A stretch of 6,360 nucleotides of DNA from positions 1 through 6,360 of the forward strand of contig JAJZEJ010000705.1 in NCBI GenBank assembly GCA_021828635.1. Reading direction: 5' to 3'. The position numbers were made by a program, and so were the translations under genes. Every line of letters begins with the position of its first letter. Within the stretch, counting starts at the first letter, position 1. Below are positions 1 through 6,360 of this stretch, piece after piece. Origin of the DNA: Chloroflexota bacterium (lineage in GTDB: Bacteria; Chloroflexota; Ktedonobacteria; Ktedonobacterales; Ktedonobacteraceae). Under the pieces are notes generated by a model. It had not been told where the DNA came from. It worked only from the letters and a program-made list of their open reading frames with translations, and searched no databases.

Positions 1-661
1 CAATATGAGATTCGAGTAACGTCTGAGGAATAAGCGGATTTATCTGATACTCAGTTCCCAAGGGTAAGGCAAATACGCAGTCGAAGACGTCAAGCTTTGC
101 CATGAGGGAGAGAGCGAGGAATGGGCGGCATGTCTTCAAGGGGGAGAAGGAGAGCATCCCATCAAGCTCCTTGAGAACCCTCTCGCGACTCACCTTCTCC
201 CGCAGGGCCTGCTTGATTTCAGGCACTCTTGCAGCGTGCACTAACTCAGGAGACAAATCATAATGGTAACGCGCTGCGAATCGAATCGCCCGCAGAATCC
301 TCAGCGGGTCATCTTTGAAGGTGACTACGGGGTCAAGGGGGGTACGGATAAGTCGTTGGTGGAGGTCCGCGAGACCCATGCCGGTCAGATCGCCCTCAAT
401 ATCGCTTGGAGCAACATCCGTTTCACTGACATCTTTGCCAGTAAACAGTTGCTTTAACCCATCAACAAAACTCATTCCAAACGACTTATGATGCGCAGCC
501 GTTGGTGAACCGCCAGCACGCCGCTCTTCAGTCTCTGAGTAATGACTGGCGACGACGATTTGCTGCAAAACAAAACCAGCGTTCTGGAGAGCATTGACAG
601 CATTGTCCGCCATTGCAGGCTCATCAAACACCCCAACTACTACTCTACGCTTAATAGCCAT
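1..661 (-). CDS. Chimeric open frame: YflT-like stress-protein N-terminus joined to C-terminal part of a CCA-adding enzyme (partial)
   Basis: Reading from ATG at 661 leftwards gives 220 codons with no stop, leaving the window at position 2. Residues 1-40 (MAIKRRVVVGVFDEP..., then AVNALQNAGF and QQIVVAS) have the beta-alpha-beta pattern of YflT/general-stress-17M-like proteins. Residues 41-97 fit the linker of such proteins (FVDGLKQLFTGKD, GDLTGMGL). From about residue 98 the frame is unmistakably a class II CCA tRNA nucleotidyltransferase: LIRTPLDP (motif C region), TFKDDPLRILRAIRFAAR (motif D, 115-132) and KVSRERVLKEL (156-166), most like the eukaryotic-type enzymes. The head domain with the GDxD metal-binding motif and the RRDFTINA motif is absent, so nucleotide transfer is not expected. 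A strong AAGGAGG lies 6 bases before the start. It is either an expressed fusion, a decayed recombination product or an assembly join; the far end is not visible. The CCA identity of the second part is firm; the stress-protein identity is from pattern memory. Confidence 0.8.
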   Translation of the reverse strand, partial: MAIKRRVVVGVFDEPAMADNAVNALQNAGFVLQQIVVASHYSETEERRAGGSPTAAHHKSFGMSFVDGLKQLFTGKDVSETDVAPSDIEGDLTGMGLADLHQRLIRTPLDPVVTFKDDPLRILRAIRFAARYHYDLSPELVHAARVPEIKQALREKVSRERVLKELDGMLSFSPLKTCRPFLALSLMAKLDVFDCVFALPLGTEYQINPLIPQTLLESHI

Positions 662-667
662 TGGCTC

Positions 668-674
668 CCTCCTT
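668..674 (-). promoter_or_regulatory. Ribosome binding site of the chimeric frame
   Basis: Minus-strand AAGGAGG lies 6 bases upstream of the ATG at 661. This near-perfect Shine-Dalgarno sequence fixes the start and shows that the translation signals of the stress-protein half are intact. Confidence 0.75.
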
Positions 675-695
675 GTTCCTCTTACATATTTCTAC

Positions 696-726
696 ATTGT
701 AAGGGTGTGATGAATCACACCCCTAC
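696..726 (-). promoter_or_regulatory. Palindrome overlapping a possible -10 box; candidate operator or hairpin
   Basis: Arms 699-710 and 715-726 pair over 12 positions with a single mismatch (702/723) and a 4-base loop. The core is GGGTGTGA-TGAA-TCACACCC. On the minus strand TACAAT (701 to 696) is a fair -10 box for the gene starting at 661, and the palindrome would cover the -10/-35 spacer, which is where a repressor would bind. No good -35 hexamer is seen. The half-sites resemble TGTGA/TCACA, but the spacing is 4, not the 6 of CRP-type sites. The same structure lies 88 bases after the stop of the reductase gene and could form a hairpin in its transcript, although no T-run follows it. Confidence 0.4.
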
Positions 727-812
727 CATTCGATCAGCCGACATTTTTCTTGCCACTCTTCCTATTCTTCCACGAGCAAAGCAGAGAGAATGTGACAGAA
801 CATGCTGCAATT

Positions 813-1766
813 CTATGGGTTTTCTTGCAAGAATTTGTTGAGTTGCTTCATCTCGCTCTCGGTAAAACGGAACTCGGCGGCGGGAACGAGTTCTTCGATC
901 TGTAGTGGGTCGCGCGAGCCAACAATCGCGCCCGTGACAGCAGAATTTTGCAGCGTCCAGGCTACAGCAGCTACACCAGCTGAGACATTATGTGGATAGG
1001 CGATATCGTTCAAGAGTTCTTGCAGAGCCAGGTTACGCGATAGGCGCGGCTCCTGAAACTCTGTGTTCCGTTTACGCCAGTCATCCTCTGGCATCTTCTT
1101 GATACGGTCGGCAGTCATGGTACCCGACAGCAGGCCGGACACCATCGGCGAATAGACGATCACGCCGATGTTATGCTCCTGGCAATAGGGCAACAGATCC
1201 TTTTCCGCGTCACGATGAATGAGTGAGTAGGGAGGTTGCAAGGTTTCGACCGGAGCGATACGCTCAATACGCTGCATCTGCTCAACACTAAAGTTGGAGA
1301 CACCAATATGCCGCGCCTTGCCCTCTTCTTTCAGGCGCACCAGCGCACTCCAGCCTTCCTCAATATCTTCATCAGGGTCGGGCCAGTGAATTTGATACAG
1401 ATCAATGTAATCGACACCCAGACGCTTCAAACTAGCCTCCAACTCACGACGAATAGAGTTAGCCTTGAGGCTATGACCAATCTTGCCTTGCTCGTCCCAG
1501 ACCCTCGAACACTTTGTAAAGATATATGGTCGCTCACGCCCTTTGATGGCCTTGCCAACAATCTCTTCTGAGTGTCCCAGACCATAGACAGCAGCCGTAT
1601 CTATCCAGTTAATGCCAAGCGATAGCGCGTGCTTAATCGTGGCAATTGATTTTGTATCATCCTGCGCCCCCCAGGAAAACGCCCAGTCGCCGCCACCCAT
1701 CGCCCATGCCCCCAACCCAATGGGCGTAATCTGCATATCGGTTTTGCCAAATTGACGTGTATGCAT
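813..1766 (-). CDS. Aldo/keto reductase, NADPH-dependent
   Basis: Complete 317-residue cytoplasmic oxidoreductase of the aldo/keto reductase superfamily, a TIM barrel that reduces aldehydes or ketones with NAD(P)H. The N-terminus has the family pattern RQFGKTDMQITPIGLGAWAM. The catalytic tetrad is visible: Asp56 (NWIDTA), Tyr61 (AVYG), Lys85 (FTK) and His127 (YQIHWPDP). GVSNFS (155-160) and the cofactor-phosphate loop IVGSRDP (281-287), followed by QIEEL, are in place. Length is normal for the family. The start is supported by AAGGAG (1780 to 1775) 8 bases upstream. The gene is divergent from the desulfurase-like gene and 151 bases upstream of the chimeric frame on the same strand. It resembles the IolS/YajO-like general reductases; the substrate cannot be told from sequence. 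Confidence 0.95.
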   Translation of the reverse strand: MHTRQFGKTDMQITPIGLGAWAMGGGDWAFSWGAQDDTKSIATIKHALSLGINWIDTAAVYGLGHSEEIVGKAIKGRERPYIFTKCSRVWDEQGKIGHSLKANSIRRELEASLKRLGVDYIDLYQIHWPDPDEDIEEGWSALVRLKEEGKARHIGVSNFSVEQMQRIERIAPVETLQPPYSLIHRDAEKDLLPYCQEHNIGVIVYSPMVSGLLSGTMTADRIKKMPEDDWRKRNTEFQEPRLSRNLALQELLNDIAYPHNVSAGVAAVAWTLQNSAVTGAIVGSRDPLQIEELVPAAEFRFTESEMKQLNKFLQENP

Positions 1767-1886
1767 TCGGTCTTCTCCTTATCTTACTCTTGTGTTCGCT
1801 AGCTCTACACGATACACGTGTGATATTATAAATACGTTGCAAAAAGCCCACTTCCAGGGTGCATTTCCCCACAAAAGGAGTTTATA
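1767..1886. promoter_or_regulatory. Divergent promoter region between reductase and desulfurase-like genes
   Basis: The 120 bases between two divergent start codons must carry both promoters. On the minus strand TATAAT (1830 to 1825) is a perfect -10 box for the reductase, giving a leader of about 50 bases; no clear -35 box accompanies it. On the plus strand the same AT-rich spot reads TATTATAAAT (1824-1833) and could serve as the -10 of the other gene, so the two promoters may overlap back to back. An 8-base palindrome ACACGTGT (1814-1821) and a direct repeat TACACG-A-TACACG (1806-1818) sit next to it and could bind a regulator. AAGGAG (1875-1880) is the ribosome binding site for the start at 1887. 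Confidence 0.5.
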
Positions 1887-3137
1887 ATGACATTCGACGT
1901 GGCTGCGATTCGCTCTCATTTTCCCTCGTTGGAGACAGGAGCTATTTATTTTGACAATCCCGGCGGCACGCAGGTAGCTCGTGAAACAATGGAGCGCATG
2001 CAGCAATATTTTCTCCATTATAACGCAAATCATGGTGGCGCATTCCGCACCAGCCGTGACTCTGATGCGCTGGTCGCGGAAGCCCGACAGGCGGTCGCTG
2101 ACTTCCTGAACGCCGTTCGACCAGAAGAGATCGTTTTTGGTCAGAATATGACGAGCCTGACACTGCATATCAGCCGTAGCATTGCTCGCACGCTCAATGC
2201 AGGTGATGAGATTATTGTGACCCGCCTGGATCATGATGCTAACGTTGCTCCCTGGCTGTTGATCGCGGAAGATCGCGGTTGCATCATACGCTGGGTTGAC
2301 ATTCACCCTAAGGATTGCACGCTCGCAATGGAGCAGATGGAGCAGTTGATCTCGTCGCGCACCAAATTGGTCGCCGTCGGCTATGCCTCTAATGCGGTCG
2401 GCACCATCAACGACGTGCGCCGTGCGGTTGAATTAGCCCATAGCGTTGGTGCGCTGTGCTTCGTTGATGCTGTGCAATACGCACCACACAGGCCAATTGA
2501 TGTACAGGCACTCGATTGCGATTTCCTGGTCTGCTCAGCCTACAAATTCTTTGGCCCACACATCGGCATTTTGTATGGCAAATATGCTCATCTCGACACC
2601 CTCAAAGCCTACAAAGTGCGGCCCTCCGGCGCGGAGCCACCCGATAAGTTCGAGACGGGAACCCTGAGCTTTGAGTCGATCATAGCCACTCTAGGAACAA
2701 TGGAATATCTAACCTGGCTCGGCACAACCTTTGGCGCGGAGTTCAAGGGCCACTATCAGGAACACTATCACGGGCGTACACTGGCACTCAAGCAGGCAAT
2801 GGCAGCTATTACAGCTAGCGAACTCGAACTCAATCAGAAACTTTTACAGGCGTTTAATAGCATCCCTGGTCTGCACCTCTATGGCATCACAGACCCTAAA
2901 CGCATGTACGAGCGTGTTCCCACATTCTCCTTCACATTGCAAGGCCATACGCCACTCGCCGTAGCAGAGGCACTGGATAAAGCCAACATTTACGTCTGGG
3001 ATGGTGATTTCTACGCCATCTCAGTGGTCGAGCGGCTCGGCCTGCAAGCACAGGGAGGGCTGGTGCGCGTTGGACTGGTTCACTATAACACACACGAAGA
3101 AATTGAAAAGATGCGTATAGCCCTCTGCAATCTGTAA
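1887..3137 (+). CDS. Cysteine desulfurase-like protein, class V aminotransferase fold (PLP-dependent)
   Basis: Complete 416-residue fold-type I PLP enzyme of the cysteine desulfurase-like branch (best fit TIGR01976-type proteins). The N-terminus IYFDNPGGTQV is typical of the NifS/SufS/Csd superfamily. Cofactor residues are present: Thr89/Ser90 in QNMTS, His116 in LDHDAN, Asp194 and Gln197 in FVDAVQYAP, and the Schiff-base Lys220 in CSAYKFFGP. The Asp194-Lys220 distance (26) equals that of SufS. Arg394 in VRVGLVHYNT is the expected carboxylate-binding arginine. The loop that carries the sulfur-accepting Cys in SufS (GHHCAQP) appears here as GDFYAIS (373-379), without cysteine, so persulfide transfer by that route is unlikely and another PLP reaction is possible. 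Start supported by AAGGAG 6 bases upstream. The true substrate is unknown. Confidence 0.92.
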   Translation: MTFDVAAIRSHFPSLETGAIYFDNPGGTQVARETMERMQQYFLHYNANHGGAFRTSRDSDALVAEARQAVADFLNAVRPEEIVFGQNMTSLTLHISRSIARTLNAGDEIIVTRLDHDANVAPWLLIAEDRGCIIRWVDIHPKDCTLAMEQMEQLISSRTKLVAVGYASNAVGTINDVRRAVELAHSVGALCFVDAVQYAPHRPIDVQALDCDFLVCSAYKFFGPHIGILYGKYAHLDTLKAYKVRPSGAEPPDKFETGTLSFESIIATLGTMEYLTWLGTTFGAEFKGHYQEHYHGRTLALKQAMAAITASELELNQKLLQAFNSIPGLHLYGITDPKRMYERVPTFSFTLQGHTPLAVAEALDKANIYVWDGDFYAISVVERLGLQAQGGLVRVGLVHYNTHEEIEKMRIALCNL

Positions 3138-3194
3138 GGACCGCTTCATCGCGTCCGTGTTTGGGCCAACGGACGCGATGAAACGGTCCCTACA
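3133..3194. repeat. Long imperfect inverted repeat overlapping the stop codon of the desulfurase-like gene
   Basis: Arms 3133-3157 and 3170-3194 pair over 25 positions with two mismatches, separated by a 12-base loop. The core arm begins GGACCGCTTCATCGCGTCCG at 3138. The TAA stop (3135-3137) lies inside the left arm. As RNA it would form a very stable hairpin that could end transcription or protect the mRNA 3' end, but no T-run follows, so it is not a standard intrinsic terminator. Ends of the TGTAGGGACCG type suggest a small MITE-like or REP-like element inserted at the gene end. Confidence 0.75.
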
Positions 3195-3344
3195 GGGGGA
3201 TATCTCTTCTCCGCTTGCCCTCTCTTTACCTTGACACATCCGCGAACACAATAAATCGGCCCTTACAGATTGTTTGTGTAGTTCCTGCATAAGTCCCTCT
3301 ACTTAACTCGGCATGTATAAGAATACGACGTATCGGTCCCTACA
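3184..3344 (+). repeat. Recurring CGGTCCCTACA motif in intergenic DNA
   Basis: The motif CGGTCCCTACA occurs exactly at 3184-3194 and 3334-3344. A two-mismatch copy, CGGCCCTTACA, lies at 3257-3267, and an inverted one-mismatch copy at 3133-3143 forms the left end of the long inverted repeat. Same-strand copies are spaced 73 and 77 bases apart. This looks like the ends of small repeated elements or decayed copies of them. The stretch 3138-3497 (360 bases) otherwise shows no convincing gene on either strand. Confidence 0.5.
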
Positions 3345-3413
3345 CTACTCACACTGATTGAATAACATTGTCCCCATTGGATGAGATACAAGTACTACCA
3401 TACGGTGTTACTG

Positions 3414-3442
3414 CTGAATTTAGCAAACCCAAGCGTTATATT
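3414..3442 (+). promoter_or_regulatory. Weak candidate promoter for the S53 peptidase gene
   Basis: TATATT (3437-3442) matches a -10 box at five of six bases and would start transcription near 3449, about 50 bases before the chosen start codon. The -35 candidate 17 bases upstream (CTGAAT, 3414-3419) is poor. Offered only because the peptidase must have a promoter between 3195 and 3497. Confidence 0.2.
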
Positions 3443-3497
3443 GATGGTGCAATCTCTTGTATTGTTTATTGTAGAGAAAGTTGGGGCAAATATCTTT

Positions 3498-6360
3498 ATG
3501 AGCGATACTCAACATGGGGGCAACGAACGCACAGCTATCAGGCCAAAGTTGATGCGCAAACTCTACCTTATTCCTCTCTTTAGCCTTGTTATGCTAGCAG
3601 CATTAGTCGCAGGCTACTTTTCTTTCTTTGGTCATCACAGTGCGCAAGCCAGTGGTGATGTCCAGTTACCTGGTCATGTACCTGCGATCCTGCGTAGTAG
3701 CCAGGTGATGAATGCTACCGATCCCAATACACCGATTGATCTTGTCGTAGGTTTACACCTGCGCAACCAATCTGTGTTGCAAGCCTATGTCGATGAGGTG
3801 ACACATCCTAATGTATCTATGTCGCGTCATTATCTAACCTCCGCGCAGATTGATAGCGACTTCAGTCCGTTGCCTTCCAGCGTGCAGGCCGTAACCGCCT
3901 TCATGCAGCAGGCAGGTTTTACAGCCACAACCACGTACAAACATAACATGTTGATCACGTTTCATGGCACTGTCGGTGATGCGGAACGCGCCTTCCAGGT
4001 GCAGATCAACAATTACCGTGGTCCTGATGGCAATACCTTTTATTCAACTACCAGCAATCCATCAGTGCCACCCACGCTAGCAAATATTATTCAGAGCGTG
4101 AGCGGTTTGGATTCGGCGGCACATTTCAGCCATCCACCGATCTTATCAACACACCAGATGCATGCACAGCTTGGTGCTAACGCGACGAGTTGCTTAGGCG
4201 CGGGTACAGGTTATTATCTGCCCTCGCAGCTCGCCAGTGCCTACAATCTCAATGGACTCTACAATGCAGGCTTTCATGGTGAAGGTCAGACTGTGGCATT
4301 GTTCGAGCTAGACGGTTATTCACAGAGCGATATCAGCGCCTATACTTCTTGCTATGGTGGTGGCTCGGTGCCGATCACGCGCATTCCAGTTGATGGCGGC
4401 ATCAATAGCCCTGGCGCGGGCGCAATCGAAACCGAACTGGATATGGAAGTTATCCTGAGCGCGGCCCCGCGTCTGGCAGGTCTGCGTGTCTACGAAGCTC
4501 CCAATAACAATGTGGGTGATCTGGCTAATTTAGCGCAGATCGTCAGCGACGCCGTTCCCATCGTCAGCATTAGTTGGGGTGCTTGTGAGCCAGTGGTTAC
4601 ACAGGCTTTCGCGCAAGAAGAGAACTTGCTACTGACAGTCGCTGTTGCGCAAGGACAGAGCATCTTCGCGTCATCCGGCGATAACGGCACAACCGACTGC
4701 GTTGGCAGTGGCGGCGGTCCACAAACCACTGAGACCGTTGATGATCCAGCCTCACAGCCCTTCGTCACCGGCGTTGGTGGCACGACCCTAACAATAAATG
4801 GCAATGCCTATGGCGGTGAGACCGTTTGGAACAGCGGCGTCATCAAGGGTAAATTCAACGGCAGTGGTGGTGGCGTTAGTAGCTTCTGGCCCACACCAAG
4901 CTGGCAACAGGGACAAGGCGTCACCAATACTGGGAAGCGCGAGGTACCTGATGTCGCACTCGACGCCGACCCCAATACCGGCTATCCCATCTACTGCACA
5001 GTAGCAGCAGCCTCCTGCCCAGGTGGCAATACGCCCTGGGTCGGGGTTGGCGGCACATCGGCAGCGGCACCCATGTGGGCAGCAATGGATGCACTCGCCA
5101 ACGAGAAATCGCTACACGATGGCAATTTCAACCTGGGTTTCCTCAATCCTTTGCTGTACAAAATTTTGCAGAACGCCAACGGCACCAGCTATGCCAATGA
5201 CTTCCACGATGTGCAGAACGGCAATAACAGCGCCCTCGGCAATGGCAATTATACGGCCACGGTTGGTTATGATATGGCCACCGGCCTGGGTAGCTTTAAT
5301 GCGGCGGCACTGGCGAACGACTTGGAGACGCTGGCGAAAGCTCAGACGAACGCTCGTGGCGCACCAGCCAACACCACCTGGTACTTCGCCGAGGGCAGCG
5401 TCGGCGGTAGTTTCGCGGAATATATCACGCTGCTCAATCCGAGCGCGACGCAGGCCGCGAACGTCACCATCACCTACCTGTTCCAGAATCGGCCCGCCGT
5501 CAAGGTGACACACACGGTCAACCCAAGCTCCCGCTACACGGTCAGTGCCAATGGCGACTTGAGTATTCCGACCTATGCCAAGCAGCAGGCCATCTCGGCG
5601 ATTGTGCAATCAAATATTCCGGTTGTCGCGGAGCGCCCCATGTACTTCAGTCATGGCGTCTCCAGTGGCACTGATGCACTTGGCGCGACCAACGCCACGC
5701 ATACCGCGTTCTACTTCGTCGAAAGCGATTCACGCCTGAACGCGACGCAGAACTATCATACCTATATCACGATCCTCAATCCGAGCAACACGCAGACCGC
5801 GCACGTGACCATCACGTACTACAGTCAGGGTCGTGTAGTCGGCACCGAGCCGGTCGCGGTTGGTCCATTGCAGCGCGGCACCGGCACCCCTGCGGCTATT
5901 GGCATCTATCAGCAAACGGCAGTCAAGGTTACATCGGACATCGGCGTCGTCGTTGAGCGTCCCATGTATGCCATCGACAACATTGCTAATGCGGGCGGCT
6001 ACGTCACCGGCGCGGCCTCTACCGTGGGTGCCTTTGCCACTGGCAATGATTGGCTCTTCGCTGAAGGTACCACCGGTACCAACAACCAGGAATACCTGGT
6101 GCTGGCGAACTTCGGCAATGCCGCCGCTCAGGTTAACGTTAAATTGGAATATAGCAATGCTACCTTCCAGGTCGTGCCTGTGACGGTGCCAGCCCTCAGC
6201 CAGTACTACTTCGATGTCAACAACGCGGAACACCATCCAGTGGCGGGCTGCAACTGCACACCCACCAACGATGTCTCTGCCGAGGTCACATCCAACGTGG
6301 CAACCATCGTAGCTGAGCGTCTGATGTACTTCCACTACGGCGCACAGCTTCTCTCAGGTA
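3498..6360 (+). CDS. Secreted S53 (sedolisin/kumamolisin-type) serine-carboxyl peptidase with repeated C-terminal modules (partial)
   Basis: Open from 3498 to the right edge, 954 full codons, no stop. Numbering from ATG 3498: residues 19-51 form a signal peptide (MRKLYLIPLF, hydrophobic to about 45, cleavage after AQA51). Residues 55-205 are a pro-kumamolisin activation domain. The catalytic domain is about 239-612, with Glu311 and Asp315 in ETELD, oxyanion Asp395 in SSGDNG and nucleophile Ser521 in GGTSAAAP; SISWG is also present. The calcium-site region has Asp571 in FHDV and GYDMATGLGSF (590-600). So a complete, probably active, acid-type endopeptidase, released by removal of the prodomain outside the cell. 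At least three beta-rich repeats follow from residue 626. The start is uncertain: no strong ribosome site precedes ATG 3498 (GGGG at 3483-3486) or ATG 3552, and the frame is open back to 3366. It probably helps in protein scavenging. Confidence 0.93.
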   Translation, partial: MSDTQHGGNERTAIRPKLMRKLYLIPLFSLVMLAALVAGYFSFFGHHSAQASGDVQLPGHVPAILRSSQVMNATDPNTPIDLVVGLHLRNQSVLQAYVDEVTHPNVSMSRHYLTSAQIDSDFSPLPSSVQAVTAFMQQAGFTATTTYKHNMLITFHGTVGDAERAFQVQINNYRGPDGNTFYSTTSNPSVPPTLANIIQSVSGLDSAAHFSHPPILSTHQMHAQLGANATSCLGAGTGYYLPSQLASAYNLNGLYNAGFHGEGQTVALFELDGYSQSDISAYTSCYGGGSVPITRIPVDGGINSPGAGAIETELDMEVILSAAPRLAGLRVYEAPNNNVGDLANLAQIVSDAVPIVSISWGACEPVVTQAFAQEENLLLTVAVAQGQSIFASSGDNGTTDCVGSGGGPQTTETVDDPASQPFVTGVGGTTLTINGNAYGGETVWNSGVIKGKFNGSGGGVSSFWPTPSWQQGQGVTNTGKREVPDVALDADPNTGYPIYCTVAAASCPGGNTPWVGVGGTSAAAPMWAAMDALANEKSLHDGNFNLGFLNPLLYKILQNANGTSYANDFHDVQNGNNSALGNGNYTATVGYDMATGLGSFNAAALANDLETLAKAQTNARGAPANTTWYFAEGSVGGSFAEYITLLNPSATQAANVTITYLFQNRPAVKVTHTVNPSSRYTVSANGDLSIPTYAKQQAISAIVQSNIPVVAERPMYFSHGVSSGTDALGATNATHTAFYFVESDSRLNATQNYHTYITILNPSNTQTAHVTITYYSQGRVVGTEPVAVGPLQRGTGTPAAIGIYQQTAVKVTSDIGVVVERPMYAIDNIANAGGYVTGAASTVGAFATGNDWLFAEGTTGTNNQEYLVLANFGNAAAQVNVKLEYSNATFQVVPVTVPALSQYYFDVNNAEHHPVAGCNCTPTNDVSAEVTSNVATIVAERLMYFHYGAQLLSG
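5379..6344 (+). repeat. Three tandem ~110-residue beta-rich repeats in the peptidase tail
   Basis: Each repeat opens with an aromatic/FAEG-like strand (WYFAEG at residue 628, FYFVES at 738, WLFAEG at 852) and closes with ERPMYF-like motifs (712, 820, and ERLMYF at 940). In between come EYITLLNPS / TYITILNPS / EYLVLANFG and VTITY / VTITY / VNVKLEY. The pattern matches modules seen on other secreted Chloroflexota and actinobacterial proteins (DUF5719-like, from memory). Repeats 1 and 2 are still alike in DNA: 5421-5477 and 5763-5819 agree at 48 of 57 bases, 342 bases apart and in frame. Repeat 3 has diverged and gained a CNC insertion near residue 923. The role is probably surface or substrate binding. 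Confidence 0.75.

Noticed and set aside
263..457. Plus-strand open frame of 64 codons
   Set aside because: It lies antisense to the clear CCA-enzyme coding frame, and its translation resembles nothing known.
1779..2306. Minus-strand open frame of 175 codons
   Set aside because: It is the shadow of the N-terminal third of the desulfurase-like gene, which has the motifs and the ribosome site.
3138..3194. Standard rho-independent terminator after the desulfurase-like gene
   Set aside because: The hairpin is strong, but CTACAGGGGG follows instead of a T-run, so I list it as an inverted repeat only.
3021..3290. Minus-strand open frame of 89 codons across the end of the desulfurase-like gene
   Set aside because: It runs through the inverted repeat and antisense to conserved C-terminal residues; no ribosome site or motif supports it.
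3133..3344. CRISPR array or complete insertion sequence
   Set aside because: The repeated motif is only 11 bases, copies are degenerate, spacers are unequal, and no transposase or cas gene is present.
3368..3583. Plus-strand open frame of 71 codons just before the peptidase
   Set aside because: It overlaps the signal-peptide coding part of the peptidase in another frame, has no ribosome site and no recognisable motif.
5112..6335. Two long minus-strand open frames (5112-5609 and 5730-6335) and a plus-strand one (5023-5508)
   Set aside because: They arise from the GC-rich third codon positions and repeats of the peptidase gene; their translations are low-complexity and unlike known proteins.

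Overview
The window looks like chromosomal DNA of a Ktedonobacteria-type Chloroflexota bacterium. This rests on gene style (a secreted S53 sedolisin with a repeated beta-rich tail, and a YflT-like stress-protein N-terminus), moderate GC, AAGGAG-type ribosome binding sites and MITE-like intergenic inverted repeats. The assignment is inference; no rRNA or marker gene is present.

Layout. Positions 1-661 (minus) hold an open frame leaving the left edge. Its first ~97 residues resemble a YflT-like general stress protein. The rest is the C-terminal part of a CCA-adding tRNA nucleotidyltransferase without its catalytic head. The join falls in a short D-L-T-G-M-G-L stretch that both families could share. 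A near-perfect palindrome (699-726) overlaps its possible promoter. Positions 813-1766 (minus) encode a complete aldo/keto reductase. A 120-base divergent promoter region (1767-1886) separates it from a complete, PLP-dependent cysteine desulfurase-like protein (1887-3137, plus) that keeps the cofactor residues but has no cysteine in the expected catalytic loop.

Positions 3138-3497 hold no convincing gene. They contain a long imperfect inverted repeat that includes the stop codon of the previous gene, plus recurring copies of a short motif. From about 3498 to the right edge runs a secreted S53 serine-carboxyl peptidase: signal peptide, activation prodomain, catalytic domain with Glu/Asp/Asp/Ser residues, then at least three ~110-residue repeats that continue past the window.

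The genes do not form an evident pathway. The reductase and desulfurase-like genes share a control region, the peptidase is probably transcribed separately, and the chimeric frame could be read from its own promoter or from the reductase transcript. I found no RNA gene, CRISPR array, transposase or phage gene. The best lead for something new is the chimeric stress/CCA frame; no clear new multi-gene system is visible.
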